This document shows, piece by piece, positions 1 through 8,500 of a DNA stretch of 64,000 nt. The notes under the pieces are model-generated. The model made no database searches, had not been told where the DNA came from, and saw only the letters and a list, made by a program, of their open reading frames with translations. Position numbers and translations under genes: made by a program. Origin of the DNA: Burkholderia sp. SRS-46 (GTDB lineage Bacteria; Pseudomonadota; Gammaproteobacteria; Burkholderiales; Burkholderiaceae); NCBI RefSeq assembly GCF_004343775.1, contig NZ_PTXL01000002.1, positions 62,001 through 126,000 on the forward strand. Direction: 5' to 3'. Position 1 is the stretch's first letter. Each line of letters opens with the position of its first letter.

Positions 1-1
1 G

Positions 2-532
2 TACCTGCAGATGAACGGCACGAAAGGCACGACGAGCGCGAGCCCGGGCGCCACCGATGCCGTCGAGGCGAAGGGCGTGAACCAGGGCGGCTGGTCGATC
101 GGCTCGGACCGCATGCGTTCGTACGGCGGCGGCATCAACTACGCGTTCGGCCCGGCCACCGTCGGCTTCGTGTACACGCGCTCGCAGTACGACAACACGG
201 GTTCGTTCGGCTCGACCGGCCAGATCGCGTTCAACAACTACGACGTGAACGTCCGCTATGCGATGACGCCTGCCTTCAGCCTCGGCGCCGCGTACGTGTA
301 CACGGACGCCAGCGTGTCGAACCCGGACAGCAAGCACGGCACCGCTCCGAAGTGGCACCAGGTCGACCTGCAGGCCGTGTACAAGCTGTCGCGCCGCACC
401 GACATCTATGCGGAAGCGATCTACCAGCACGCATCGGGCCGCGGCTACCAGGCGTTCATCAACGGCTCGGGCGGCGCATCGAGCACGCCGAACCAGGTCG
501 TCGGCACGATCGGCATGCGCACGCGGTTCTGA
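2..532 (+). CDS. Gram-negative porin, C-terminal part (5' end outside window)
   Basis: The reading frame is open from the left edge, so only the last ~176 residues are present. The visible part shows alternating beta-strand character with repeated aromatic/glycine patterns (GGGINYAFGPATVGFVYTR, LGAAYVYTD) and ends in TRF. A terminal Phe is the usual outer-membrane beta-barrel sorting signal. The segment around YKLSRRTDIYAEAIYQ matches the conserved penultimate strand of Burkholderia general porins; the full-length porin at 30129 has the equivalent YSLSKRTTIYALEAYQ. It would be a trimeric 16-stranded diffusion channel in the outer membrane. A strong terminator follows directly. The 5' end and any operon partners are not visible. 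Confidence 0.9.
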   Translation, partial: YLQMNGTKGTTSASPGATDAVEAKGVNQGGWSIGSDRMRSYGGGINYAFGPATVGFVYTRSQYDNTGSFGSTGQIAFNNYDVNVRYAMTPAFSLGAAYVYTDASVSNPDSKHGTAPKWHQVDLQAVYKLSRRTDIYAEAIYQHASGRGYQAFINGSGGASSTPNQVVGTIGMRTRF

Positions 533-562
533 GCACCGCCGCGCGACGCGCCCGCAACACGA

Positions 563-590
563 CGAACCCGCCCACGAAGGCGGGTTTTTC
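563..590 (+). terminator. Rho-independent terminator after the porin
   Basis: AACCCGCC and GGCGGGTT form a GC-rich stem with a short loop, followed by TTTTTC. It lies ~30 bases after the porin stop codon, which is the expected place. Confidence 0.85.
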
Positions 591-752
591 GTTTGGCGCA
601 TGCGCGCCGCGCGCCGCGTCAATGTTGCTCGTTCTGGAAGGATGCCTGCCTGGAATCGGGGTTTTTGCGCGCGCCGCCGCTGCGTAGACTTCGGTCAACG
701 GTTCGGATCACTCGCTAATTGCCGGGCCGCATCGCTTACCCAGGAGAACATC

Positions 753-1055
753 GTGAAATCGCTCGTCGTCACCGCCGCCGCAGCCGCCGTGCTGCTCGCT
801 TCGCCTGCCCTGTCGTTCGCGCAGCCGTCGTCGCACGTCACGCGCGCGCAGGTGCTGCAGGAACTGTACGACCTCGAGTCCGTCGGCTACAACCCGTCGA
901 CCGGCGACTCCGGCAACTATCCGGACGACATCATGGCCGCGCAGGCGCGCCTCGACGCGAAGCGCCTCGCCGAGCACAAGGCCGCCACCGCCGCGTACGG
1001 CGCGGCCGGCACGCCGGCAGCGGAATCGGGCACGGCCGCGAAGCCGTCGCTGTAA
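753..1055 (+). CDS. DUF4148 family small secreted protein
   Basis: A 100-residue protein begins at a GTG placed 6 bases after an AGGAG ribosome site (742-746). No ATG in this frame is well positioned. Residues 1-23 form a signal peptide (VKSLVVTAAAAAVLLASPALSFA) ending in an AxA-type cleavage site. The mature part has the pattern typical of DUF4148 proteins: TRAQVLQELYDLESVGYNP, then a glycine/aspartate stretch and YPDDIMAAQARL. These periplasmic proteins are highly multiplied in Burkholderia and their role is unknown. Neighbours give no operon link: the porin terminator is upstream and the LysR gene downstream is convergent. Confidence 0.85.
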   Translation: MKSLVVTAAAAAVLLASPALSFAQPSSHVTRAQVLQELYDLESVGYNPSTGDSGNYPDDIMAAQARLDAKRLAEHKAATAAYGAAGTPAAESGTAAKPSL

Positions 1056-1182
1056 GCACGAACGGTGCCGCGCGCCGGCCCGTGGTCCAGGCACGCGCGG
1101 TGCGCCCGAGCGACTAGTTTCGGGGAAATCCTTCAATGGAATCGGGCGACGCGGCTCGCTACGCCACCCGTCATGCAGCCCG

Positions 1183-2133
1183 TCACGCAGCCTGTTGCGG
1201 GCTCCGGTCGAGCGCCGTCAGCATCTCGACGTCGCGCGCGATCATGCCCGGCACTTCGGCGCGCAGCATCTCGACCCAGGTGCGCACTTTCGCGTCGACG
1301 AAGCGGCGCGACGGATACAGCGCATAGACGTTCATCTTCTGCAGGATGTGGTTCGGCAGCACGCGCACGAGCAAGCCGTCGCGCAGCGCGTCGATCGCCG
1401 AATACAGCGGCAGCATCCCGATGCCGATGCCGTCGCGGATCGCGAGCGCAAGCGATTCGGCGGTGTTGGTCTGCACCGGCCCCGCGACGTGGATCTGTTC
1501 GACGCCGCCCGGCCCTTCGAGCAGCCATTCGTGCGTCGGGAACGCGGGCGTGCACAGGGTCAGGCACGCGTGCGCGCCGAGATCCTGCGGCCGGGCCGGC
1601 GCGCCGTGCAGGCGCACGTACTCGGGCGACGCGCACAGGATGCTGAACGTCGAGCCGAGCAGATGCGACACGAGCTCCGAATCGGGCAGCGACGACGCCG
1701 TGACGACCGCCATGTCGCTCGTGCCGTCGAACAGGTCCGGCATCCGCTGCGACAGCGACAGCTCGATCGACACGTCCGGAAACTGCGCGTGATAGCGCGT
1801 CAGCGCGGGCAGCACGTAGTGATGGCCGACGCTCGCGAAGCTGTGCATGCGCAGCACGCCGGCCGGCCGCTCGTGCGCGCAGCTCGCCTCCTCTTCCGCG
1901 CGATCGACGTCGGCGAGGATCTGCCGACAGCGCCGCAGATAGCTTTCGCCGGCGGAGGTCAGCGCGAGACGGCGCGTCGAGCGGTTCATCAGGCGGGTGC
2001 GCAGCCGCGCCTCGAGCTCCGACACCGCGCGCGACATCGCGCCCGTCGTCGAATTCAGCGATTGCGCGGCGGCGGTGAAACTGCCCGTCTCGACGACGCG
2101 CGTGAACACCCGCATGTTTTGAAGCGTATCCAT
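1183..2133 (-). CDS. LysR-family transcriptional regulator
   Basis: A 316-residue protein starting MDTLQNMRVFTRVVETGSF. The winged helix-turn-helix covers residues ~1-60 (SFTAAAQSLNSTTGAMSRAVSELEARL), followed by a periplasmic-binding-protein-like effector domain with the common pattern LARAIRDGIGIGMLP near residue 230. I chose the ATG at 2133 rather than the farther upstream in-frame ATG at 2196, because LysR proteins normally begin only a few residues before the helix-turn-helix. It is divergent from the FUSC exporter at 2343, with ~209 bases between, an arrangement typical of a LysR protein controlling its neighbour. The effector is unknown; an aromatic acid is a guess from the exporter family. 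Confidence 0.9.
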   Translation of the reverse strand: MDTLQNMRVFTRVVETGSFTAAAQSLNSTTGAMSRAVSELEARLRTRLMNRSTRRLALTSAGESYLRRCRQILADVDRAEEEASCAHERPAGVLRMHSFASVGHHYVLPALTRYHAQFPDVSIELSLSQRMPDLFDGTSDMAVVTASSLPDSELVSHLLGSTFSILCASPEYVRLHGAPARPQDLGAHACLTLCTPAFPTHEWLLEGPGGVEQIHVAGPVQTNTAESLALAIRDGIGIGMLPLYSAIDALRDGLLVRVLPNHILQKMNVYALYPSRRFVDAKVRTWVEMLRAEVPGMIARDVEMLTALDRSPQQAA

Positions 2134-2342
2134 TACCGTGAACCCGTAAAGCCCCTGTGTCGGAGCCGCTATTTTCCTCCACGGAATGCGATGCATTGTT
2201 ACGCCGCCTGCAACTATCGTTTCCCCGGGGCTGCGTTAATGTGCGCGCGCCACGCTCCTACAATCGGCGCCTCACCAGTCGAACGGGCGCGTTCGGCCGA
2301 GCCGTGGCGAGTCGCCCGGCATGGGCCGCGCCATCTTGAGTC

Positions 2343-4526
2343 ATGAAGCCACAACCTGCGATCGAGCCCCTTTCCGTCGGCCTTCAACGATGGGGGCGAC
2401 GGCTCGATCCGCTCGGCAAGGTGGCGCGCGACTGGGCCGCGAGCGACGGGCTGATCTGGCTGCACCTCGCGAAAACCGTGTTCGCGGCGCTGCTCGCGAT
2501 GGGCATCGCGATGCGGCTCGAAATGTCGCAGCCGCGCACCGCGATGACGACCGTGTTCGTGCTGATGCAGCCGCTATCGGGGATGGTGTTCGCGAAGAGC
2601 TTCTACCGGGTGCTCGGCACGGCGGCCGGCCTCGTCGCCGCGCTGGCGCTCGGCGGCCTGTTCGCGCAGCAGCCCGAGCTCTACATGGCCGGCATCACAC
2701 TGTGGATCGGCGGCTGCATCGCGCTCGCGGTGCGCAACCGCCACTTCCGCTGGTACGGCTTCGTGCTGGCCGGCTACACGGCCGCGCTGATCGGGCTGCC
2801 GTCGGTGATGACCCCGCAGACGCTGTTCCAGTCCGCGCTGACGCGCGCCGCCGAAGTCGCGCTCGGCATCGTCTGCTCCGGCGTCGTCAGCGCGCTGATC
2901 CTGCCGCTCAGCTCCGCGAAGGCGCTGATGCGCTCGCTGAGCGCGCGCCACACGAAGTTCGCCGCGTTCGCGGCCGGCGCGCTGACCGGCGACGTCGAGC
3001 GCGGCGCCTTCGAGCGCCAGTTCGCCGATTTCGTCGACGAGATCGTCGGCTTCGAGGCGAACCGCGCGTTCGCCTCGTTCGAGGATCCGCACATCCGCGC
3101 ACGCAGCCGGCGCCTCGCGCGGCTGAACAGCGAATTCATGAACGCGTGCACGCGGCTGCATGCGCTGCATCAGCTCGTCAAGCGCCTGCGGGCGGGCCAC
3201 GCGGACGCCGTGCTCGCGGCGCTGGCGCCGCACATCGACGCGCTCGCGCAACGGCTCGTCGCGCTGCACGACGAGCTGCGGCGCGGCCCCGCGCGCGCGA
3301 CCGGCGCGCTGCTCGACCTGCGCCGCTTTCATTCGGCTCTGCCGAAGGCCGCGCGGGCGTCGCGCCGCGACATCGAGGCGCATGCGGCCGGCGGCCTGCT
3401 CGACTACGACACCGCGGTCGAGCTCATGTATCGCTTCACGGGTGAATTCGTCGGCTACGCGGACACCTACGCGTCGCTCGACGAGGACGACCATGCGTTC
3501 GAGCGCTCGGTCACGCACTATGCGGTGAAGACCAACGGCTTCTTCGTCGGCTTCACGTTCCTGCGCACCGTGGTCGCGGTCGGCGCGATGAGCTGCTTCT
3601 GGATCGCGTCGGAATGGCCGAGCGGCGCGCTCGCCGTGATCGGCGCCGCGATCGCGTGCGCGCTCAGCTCGACGTCGCCGCGCGCGCCGAAATTCGTCGC
3701 GCAGATGGCCGTCGGCGCGGGGTTCGCGACGCTCGTCGGCTATCTGTTCCTGTGCTACGTGTACCCGAACATCGACGGCTTTCCGCTGCTGTGCGCGGTG
3801 CTCGCGCCGGTGCTCGGCTTCGGCGCGTTTCTCGCGATGCGGCCGGGCATGTCCGGCTACGGGATCGGCTTCGCGGTGTTCTTCTGCCTGCTCGCGGGCC
3901 CCGACAACGTGATTGCGTATACGCCCGAGGTGCTGATCAACAACGGTCTCGCGGTGGTCGTCGCGATGCTGGCGTGCGCACTCGTGTTCGCGGTGGTGTT
4001 TCCCACCCACATGCCGTGGCTGACGGGGCGCATCGCGCACGACCTGCGCCGCCAGGTGACGCTCGCGTGCGAAGGCGCGCCCGACGGGCTCGCGCAGCGC
4101 TTCCAGTCGAGCACGCACGACCTGATGGCGCAGCTGCGCACGCTGCTGGTCCGGCGCACCCGCCAGCATCGCGACGCATTGCGCTGGATGCTCGCGACGC
4201 TCGAAGTCGGCCATGCGGTGCTCGACCTGCGCGACGAAGTGCATGCGTTCTCGGCAGCGAAGCCGCCGCAGGCGCTGCGCTGGACCGCATCGATCGAGCC
4301 GGTGCTCGACACGCTGCCGCGCTTCTTCGACGATCCGACGCCGAGCCACCACGTGCGCACGCTGAAATCCGTGAACCTCGCGATCCGCGCGGCGCAGCAT
4401 GCGCTGATCGCGTGGCATGCGGTGCCGGACGAGCGGCGCCGCATGCAGCGTATCGTCGGCTGCCTGCACTTCGTGCGCAGCGCGCTGCTCGACAAGGATG
4501 CGCCGTTCAATCGGCATCGCCATTGA
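2343..4526 (+). CDS. FUSC/AaeB-like inner-membrane exporter
   Basis: A 727-residue protein with the two-halved layout of the FUSC (fusaric acid resistance / aromatic acid exporter) family. A first cluster of membrane helices lies at ~38-165, a large hydrophilic domain at ~170-395, a second membrane cluster at ~398-550 and a soluble tail. The segment LRTVVAVGAMSCFWIASEWP opens the second membrane half as in YccS/AaeB proteins. Members of this family export aromatic carboxylic acids or related toxic compounds, often with a small membrane-fusion partner; none is encoded next to it here. The divergent LysR gene is the likely regulator. The substrate cannot be read from the sequence. Confidence 0.88.
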   Translation: MKPQPAIEPLSVGLQRWGRRLDPLGKVARDWAASDGLIWLHLAKTVFAALLAMGIAMRLEMSQPRTAMTTVFVLMQPLSGMVFAKSFYRVLGTAAGLVAALALGGLFAQQPELYMAGITLWIGGCIALAVRNRHFRWYGFVLAGYTAALIGLPSVMTPQTLFQSALTRAAEVALGIVCSGVVSALILPLSSAKALMRSLSARHTKFAAFAAGALTGDVERGAFERQFADFVDEIVGFEANRAFASFEDPHIRARSRRLARLNSEFMNACTRLHALHQLVKRLRAGHADAVLAALAPHIDALAQRLVALHDELRRGPARATGALLDLRRFHSALPKAARASRRDIEAHAAGGLLDYDTAVELMYRFTGEFVGYADTYASLDEDDHAFERSVTHYAVKTNGFFVGFTFLRTVVAVGAMSCFWIASEWPSGALAVIGAAIACALSSTSPRAPKFVAQMAVGAGFATLVGYLFLCYVYPNIDGFPLLCAVLAPVLGFGAFLAMRPGMSGYGIGFAVFFCLLAGPDNVIAYTPEVLINNGLAVVVAMLACALVFAVVFPTHMPWLTGRIAHDLRRQVTLACEGAPDGLAQRFQSSTHDLMAQLRTLLVRRTRQHRDALRWMLATLEVGHAVLDLRDEVHAFSAAKPPQALRWTASIEPVLDTLPRFFDDPTPSHHVRTLKSVNLAIRAAQHALIAWHAVPDERRRMQRIVGCLHFVRSALLDKDAPFNRHRH

Positions 4527-4657
4527 ACGCGCGCCCCGCATCATCCTTGTTCGGAATGCAAATAAGCTCTCCTCGTGCGGTGATTAATCCATAAGCAGTG
4601 CGAGCCTATAGTTTGGTCACTGCCAGCAAGACTGGTCGCCACCCAGGAGAAATCGAA

Positions 4658-4870
4658 ATGAAGCCGCTTCACCTCGCCCTCGTTGCCCTGTCGCTCACCG
4701 CCGCCGTCGCGCACGCTCAGCCGGCGCCGGCCGAGCAGGCCCCGCAACCGGCGAACCGCACCGAAGCCATGCAAGCCGCCGGTCGCTCGGACCATGCGCA
4801 ATCGAAGAAGGAAGACCCGAACGCCTGCGTCGGCCCGGTCAGCTTCTGCAACATCTACTTCGGCAGCTGA
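4658..4870 (+). CDS. Small secreted protein (70 aa), unknown function
   Basis: Starts at an ATG 8 bases after AGGAG (4645-4649). Residues 1-20 are a signal peptide ending AHA-Q. The mature peptide is about 50 residues, rich in Pro, Ala and Gln. It ends with a short conserved-looking tail containing two cysteines (NACVGPVSFCNIYFGS) that could form a disulfide in the periplasm. A possible promoter (TTAATC at 4584, TATAGT at 4607, spacing 17) precedes it, so it is probably transcribed alone. I do not recognise a family. The clean signal peptide, ribosome site and codon usage argue that it is real. Confidence 0.7.
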   Translation: MKPLHLALVALSLTAAVAHAQPAPAEQAPQPANRTEAMQAAGRSDHAQSKKEDPNACVGPVSFCNIYFGS

Positions 4871-5000
4871 GCATGACGCCGCGTCGCGACGCCCCTGCCC
4901 GCAGCGCCCTCGCCGGGTGCGCGGGCGCGCGCCGGGCCGCCCGCTCCCCGCCTGTCCTCTTTCGCTCGCGCCGCTTCGCCTGAACCGGCGCGCATCGCGC

Positions 5001-6110
5001 TTACTTCCCCCGCCCCGGCCGCCAGCCGACCTCGCGCAACGCGTCCAGCAAGCGCGCCCCGCCGAGCCCTTCGACCCGCGCACCATTCGCTTCGACGTCG
5101 CCGCCCGCGACGAGCGCATTCACGATCGCCTCCTCGACCGCTTCCGCCGCCGCCGCGAACAGCGCGGAAATATGATCGTTGTTGACCATCTTTACACTCG
5201 TCGTCGGTGCGCCCTTGCGTCCGTAGCTCGCCGCCGGCAGCCCGTGGTTGCCGGTCGCGAATGCCAGGAAGATGTCGCCGCTCGAATCCTCGGTGCCGCC
5301 GCCGACGCGTGCGAGCCCGACGCTCGCGCGCTGCGCGAGACGCGTGCACTGGTGCGGCAGCAGCGGCGCATCGGTCGCCAGCGTGACGACGATCGAGCCC
5401 ATGCCCGCCTCGCCCTGCGCGGCCGGCGCACGGAACGGCGAATGCACGTGCCCGAGCACCTCGCCGACCGGATAGCCGGCCACGCGCAGCATGTCGCGCA
5501 CGCCGTAGTTCGCCTGCACGAGCGCACCGACCGTCCAGCCGCCCGCGGCCGCAGCCAGCACGCGCGACGCGGTGCCGATGCCGCCCTTGAACTCGTGGCA
5601 GATCATCCCCGTGCCGCCGCCCACGCCGCCTTCGGCGAGCGGCCCCGAGCGCGCGGCGGCCAGCGCCTGCTGCACGTGCGACGCCTTCACGTGCTGCCCC
5701 CAGATGTCGTTCAGCAGGCCATCGAAGGTTTCCATCACGACCGGCATGCACCAGTACACGCGATCGCGCGCGGCCTCGCGTTCGGCCGCGACGAGCGCGT
5801 CGCGCACGACGCCGACGCTGTGCGTGTTGGTGTAGGCGATCGGCGTGGTCAGCAGGCCGGCTTCGCGGATCCATTCGAGGCCCGTCGCGTCGCCGTTGCC
5901 GTTCAGCACGTGCACGCCGGCGAAGCACGGATCGTCGTGCGCGACGCCCGCGCGCGGCTCGATCACCGTCACGCCGGTGCGGATCGACGCGTCGCCGGCG
6001 TCGACGTTCAGCGTGCAATGTCCAACCCGCACGCCCACGACGTCGGTGATCGCGTTGAAGCGGCCCGGCGTGCCGAGCCCGATGCGGATGCCGAGATCCC
6101 TCGTACGCAT
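5001..6110 (-). CDS. P1/S58-family peptidase (DmpA / beta-aminopeptidase-like)
   Basis: A 369-residue protein in the N-terminal-nucleophile DmpA/BapA family. In known members the precursor cleaves itself at a Gly-Ser bond and the new N-terminal Ser becomes the nucleophile. Here GMGSIVVTLATDAPLLPHQ places that bond at Gly238-Ser239. Other family blocks are present: ITDVVGVRVGHCTL near residue 21, YTNTHSVGVVRDAL near 93 and GGVGGGTGMICHEFKGGIG near 161. Known enzymes release N-terminal small D- or beta-amino acids from amides and dipeptides. The start is the ATG opening MRTRDLGIRIGLG. It sits 35 bases behind the permease gene, so the two form an operon: import, then hydrolysis. Exact substrate unknown. 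Confidence 0.88.
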   Translation of the reverse strand: MRTRDLGIRIGLGTPGRFNAITDVVGVRVGHCTLNVDAGDASIRTGVTVIEPRAGVAHDDPCFAGVHVLNGNGDATGLEWIREAGLLTTPIAYTNTHSVGVVRDALVAAEREAARDRVYWCMPVVMETFDGLLNDIWGQHVKASHVQQALAAARSGPLAEGGVGGGTGMICHEFKGGIGTASRVLAAAAGGWTVGALVQANYGVRDMLRVAGYPVGEVLGHVHSPFRAPAAQGEAGMGSIVVTLATDAPLLPHQCTRLAQRASVGLARVGGGTEDSSGDIFLAFATGNHGLPAASYGRKGAPTTSVKMVNNDHISALFAAAAEAVEEAIVNALVAGGDVEANGARVEGLGGARLLDALREVGWRPGRGK

Positions 6111-6145
6111 GATGCAAATCCTCCAGTAGTTCGTTCGATCGTCGA

Positions 6146-7555
6146 TCAAAGTGCGCGGAACGCGTCGCTGTGACGCGCCCACCTCGCATACATCGCGAGC
6201 GCGGCGACGAACAGCCCCGCGATGATGTAAAGGTCGGTCGGCTTGGCCGCCGACGACAGGGTCGTATAGAGCGTATACGCGGCGCCGGCCACCGCGACGA
6301 GCGGCGTCACGGGCCACAGCGGCATCCGGTAATGATGCTCGACGTCGCGGCGCACGAAGCGGCTCGCGAGCGCGGCGAGGCCGACGACGAGATAGATCAG
6401 CAGCAGCAGGTCGACCGTGAACGCGGTGAGCGCGTCGAGGCTCGACACGAACACGAGCCCGGCGGACGGCACCGCGAGCGCGAGCGTCGCAAGCCACGGC
6501 GACTGCAGGCGCGGATGGATCGACGAGAATGCGCGGTTGCACGCGCGCGACCACAGCGCGTGGCGGCCGCTGCTGTAGAGCAGGCGCCCCATCGTGATCA
6601 CGATCGCGATGATCGCGTTGAACACCGACAGGAAGATCCCGCCGCTGACCACGCGCGACACCGCCGGATTGCTGAGCGCGCCCACCACGTAGCCGATCGG
6701 ATCCGCGCTCTTCGTCAGCTCGACGAGCGACGGTGCGCCGAGCACGATCGCGGTCAGCGGCACGAGTTCGACGACGAGGATCACGAGCAGCGAATAGATG
6801 ACCGTCTTCGCGACGTTGCGGTTGCCGCCGCGCAAGTCTTCCGCGAGGAACACCGCGGAGCCGAAGCCGTTGTAGCAGAAGATCGCGGTGCCGATCGCGG
6901 GCACGATCGCGGCGGCCACGGCCGGCACCAGCACGCCGCCGCTCGCGACGACCGGATGGACCAGCGCGTCGGCGCCGCGATGCGGCGTGCCGAAGCCGAG
7001 CCCCGCGATCAGCATCAGCACGCCGATCTCGACGACCAGGAACGCGCCCGTGATCCACGCGTTGGTCTTGATGTTGAGCATGCCGAGCAGGTAGCTGAGC
7101 AGCACGATCGTCAGCGCGACCGACTGGTTGCCGAAGTGCGTGCCGAGCGCGTTGTTCAGGTACGGCGCGGCGCCGCTCGCGAGCACCGCCGGAATGAACA
7201 CGCTGACGGACAGCACCGCGATGAAGGTCAGGTAGCCGGGCAGCGTGCCGAACACGCGCTTGGCCATCACGTACTCGCCGCCCGCGCTGCGGTGCGCGGC
7301 GCTGAGCTCCGCGTAGCAGAGCGCGAACGCGAACGCGAGCACGCCGCCGAGCAGGAACGACAGCACCGCGCCGCTGCCCGCCTGCTGGATCGCGAACGGC
7401 GCGATCACGAAGATCGAGCTCGCGGGGGTCACGCCCGACACGGTGATCATCACCACGTCGCGCACGCCGAGCGTCTGCGCGAGCGCGCGCGGCGCTTCTT
7501 CCTCTGCTGCGGGCGCCGCTTGCATCGCGCCCGTCGATTCCGACATCATCGCCAT
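6146..7555 (-). CDS. APC-superfamily amino acid permease
   Basis: A 469-residue membrane protein with about twelve hydrophobic segments. Near the N-terminus it has the APC signature (residues ~33-50, VMITVSGVTPASSIFVIAP, with the broken first helix). PAIGTAIFCYNGFGSAVFLAEDL matches the sixth helix region of the family. The start ATG at 7555 has AGGAG immediately upstream (complement of CTCCT at 7561-7565). It lies first in the operon with the DmpA-like peptidase, so it probably imports an amide, peptide or amino acid processed by that enzyme. The LuxR-type regulator at 7680 is divergent and is the obvious candidate controller. Confidence 0.88.
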   Translation of the reverse strand: MAMMSESTGAMQAAPAAEEEAPRALAQTLGVRDVVMITVSGVTPASSIFVIAPFAIQQAGSGAVLSFLLGGVLAFAFALCYAELSAAHRSAGGEYVMAKRVFGTLPGYLTFIAVLSVSVFIPAVLASGAAPYLNNALGTHFGNQSVALTIVLLSYLLGMLNIKTNAWITGAFLVVEIGVLMLIAGLGFGTPHRGADALVHPVVASGGVLVPAVAAAIVPAIGTAIFCYNGFGSAVFLAEDLRGGNRNVAKTVIYSLLVILVVELVPLTAIVLGAPSLVELTKSADPIGYVVGALSNPAVSRVVSGGIFLSVFNAIIAIVITMGRLLYSSGRHALWSRACNRAFSSIHPRLQSPWLATLALAVPSAGLVFVSSLDALTAFTVDLLLLIYLVVGLAALASRFVRRDVEHHYRMPLWPVTPLVAVAGAAYTLYTTLSSAAKPTDLYIIAGLFVAALAMYARWARHSDAFRAL

Positions 7556-7679
7556 CTTGCTCTCCTATGCTGCGTTTTTTTGAACGCCCATACTCGGGGC
7601 CACCAGATTGCGTGGCAGTCTAGGAAGCCAATTTCGGGACCGCTATTCCCCCTTCGTGTTACGCCCTTCCGGTGGTGGT

Positions 7680-8480
7680 ATGGATCGACTGTTTTCGGAA
7701 ATCGCGATGCACCAGGCGCTCGGCCGCGCGATCGACCATCTCGGCCAGCCGCGGTTCTGGCGTTTCCTGGCGCTGCTGCTCAACGAGATGGTGCCGTTCG
7801 ACAACGCGCTCGTGACCGCGATCGGCCGCGACGGCGTGCCGGCCGTGCTCGACGAATACGACGCCGGCGGCACCGATGCGCCGTCGCCGGTGCCGCTCTA
7901 CCTGAACGGGCTGTATCTGCTCGACCCGTTCCTGCAGGCCGCGCACGACGGGCTCGCGGACGGCTGCTACCGGCTCGAGGAAGTCGCGCCTGACCTGTTC
8001 CGGCAGAGCGAGTATTTCCTGAGCTATTTCCGCGACGCGGTGGGCGAGGACGAGATCCAGATCCTGCTGCGGCCGCAGCCGGACCTGCTGCTGTCGCTGT
8101 CGCTCGGGGCCGCGGCGCGCTTCGACGTCGAGCCGCTCGGCAAGCTGACGGCCGCGATGCCGTGGGTGCTGGCAACGGTTCGCCAGCACTGGCGGCTGGT
8201 CGGCGACGCCGCGCGCGCGGCGCCCGACAGCGATCTCGGCGCGCGCGTCGAGCAGGCGCTCGCACGGTTCGGGGCGGATCTGCTGACCGATCGCGAAATG
8301 TCGATCGCCCGGATGGTGCTGCGCGGCAATTCGTCGAAGGCGATTGCCGAGAAGCTGGCGATCTCGCCGGAAACCGTGAAGGTGCACCGGCGGCATCTGT
8401 ACGCGAAGCTCGGGATTTCTTCGCAGCCGGAATTGTTTTCGCGGTTCATCCAGGCGCTGGGGGAACAGGATACGCCGTGA
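7680..8480 (+). CDS. LuxR-family (solo) transcriptional regulator
   Basis: A 266-residue protein with a C-terminal LuxR/FixJ helix-turn-helix at ~205-260 (LTDREMSIARMVLRGNSSKAIAEKLAISPETVKVHRRHL). The N-terminal ~190 residues form an unassigned sensory domain. They do not show the conserved tryptophan/aspartate pattern of acyl-homoserine-lactone receptors, and there is no luxI gene nearby. The ATG at 7680 was preferred over one 72 bases upstream because residues before it look non-coding. It is transcribed away from the APC permease/peptidase operon and probably controls it. The gene is convergent with the P450 gene. Confidence 0.82.
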   Translation: MDRLFSEIAMHQALGRAIDHLGQPRFWRFLALLLNEMVPFDNALVTAIGRDGVPAVLDEYDAGGTDAPSPVPLYLNGLYLLDPFLQAAHDGLADGCYRLEEVAPDLFRQSEYFLSYFRDAVGEDEIQILLRPQPDLLLSLSLGAAARFDVEPLGKLTAAMPWVLATVRQHWRLVGDAARAAPDSDLGARVEQALARFGADLLTDREMSIARMVLRGNSSKAIAEKLAISPETVKVHRRHLYAKLGISSQPELFSRFIQALGEQDTP

Positions 8481-8500
8481 CGGCGCGCGCCGTTCCCCGC

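Noticed and set aside
1133-2346. Overlapping ORFs on both strands across the first LysR gene.
   Set aside because: Only the minus-strand frame 1183-2133 shows a helix-turn-helix and effector domain; the rest are Arg/Ala-rich shadows.
2574-4544. A 656-codon minus-strand ORF opposite the FUSC exporter.
   Set aside because: Arg/His/Gln-rich shadow of a high-GC gene. The plus strand has membrane helices and family motifs, while this frame has none.
7680-8480. Quorum-sensing receptor.
   Set aside because: Only the C-terminal helix-turn-helix is LuxR-like. The N-terminus lacks the recognisable autoinducer-pocket residues and no synthase gene is nearby.
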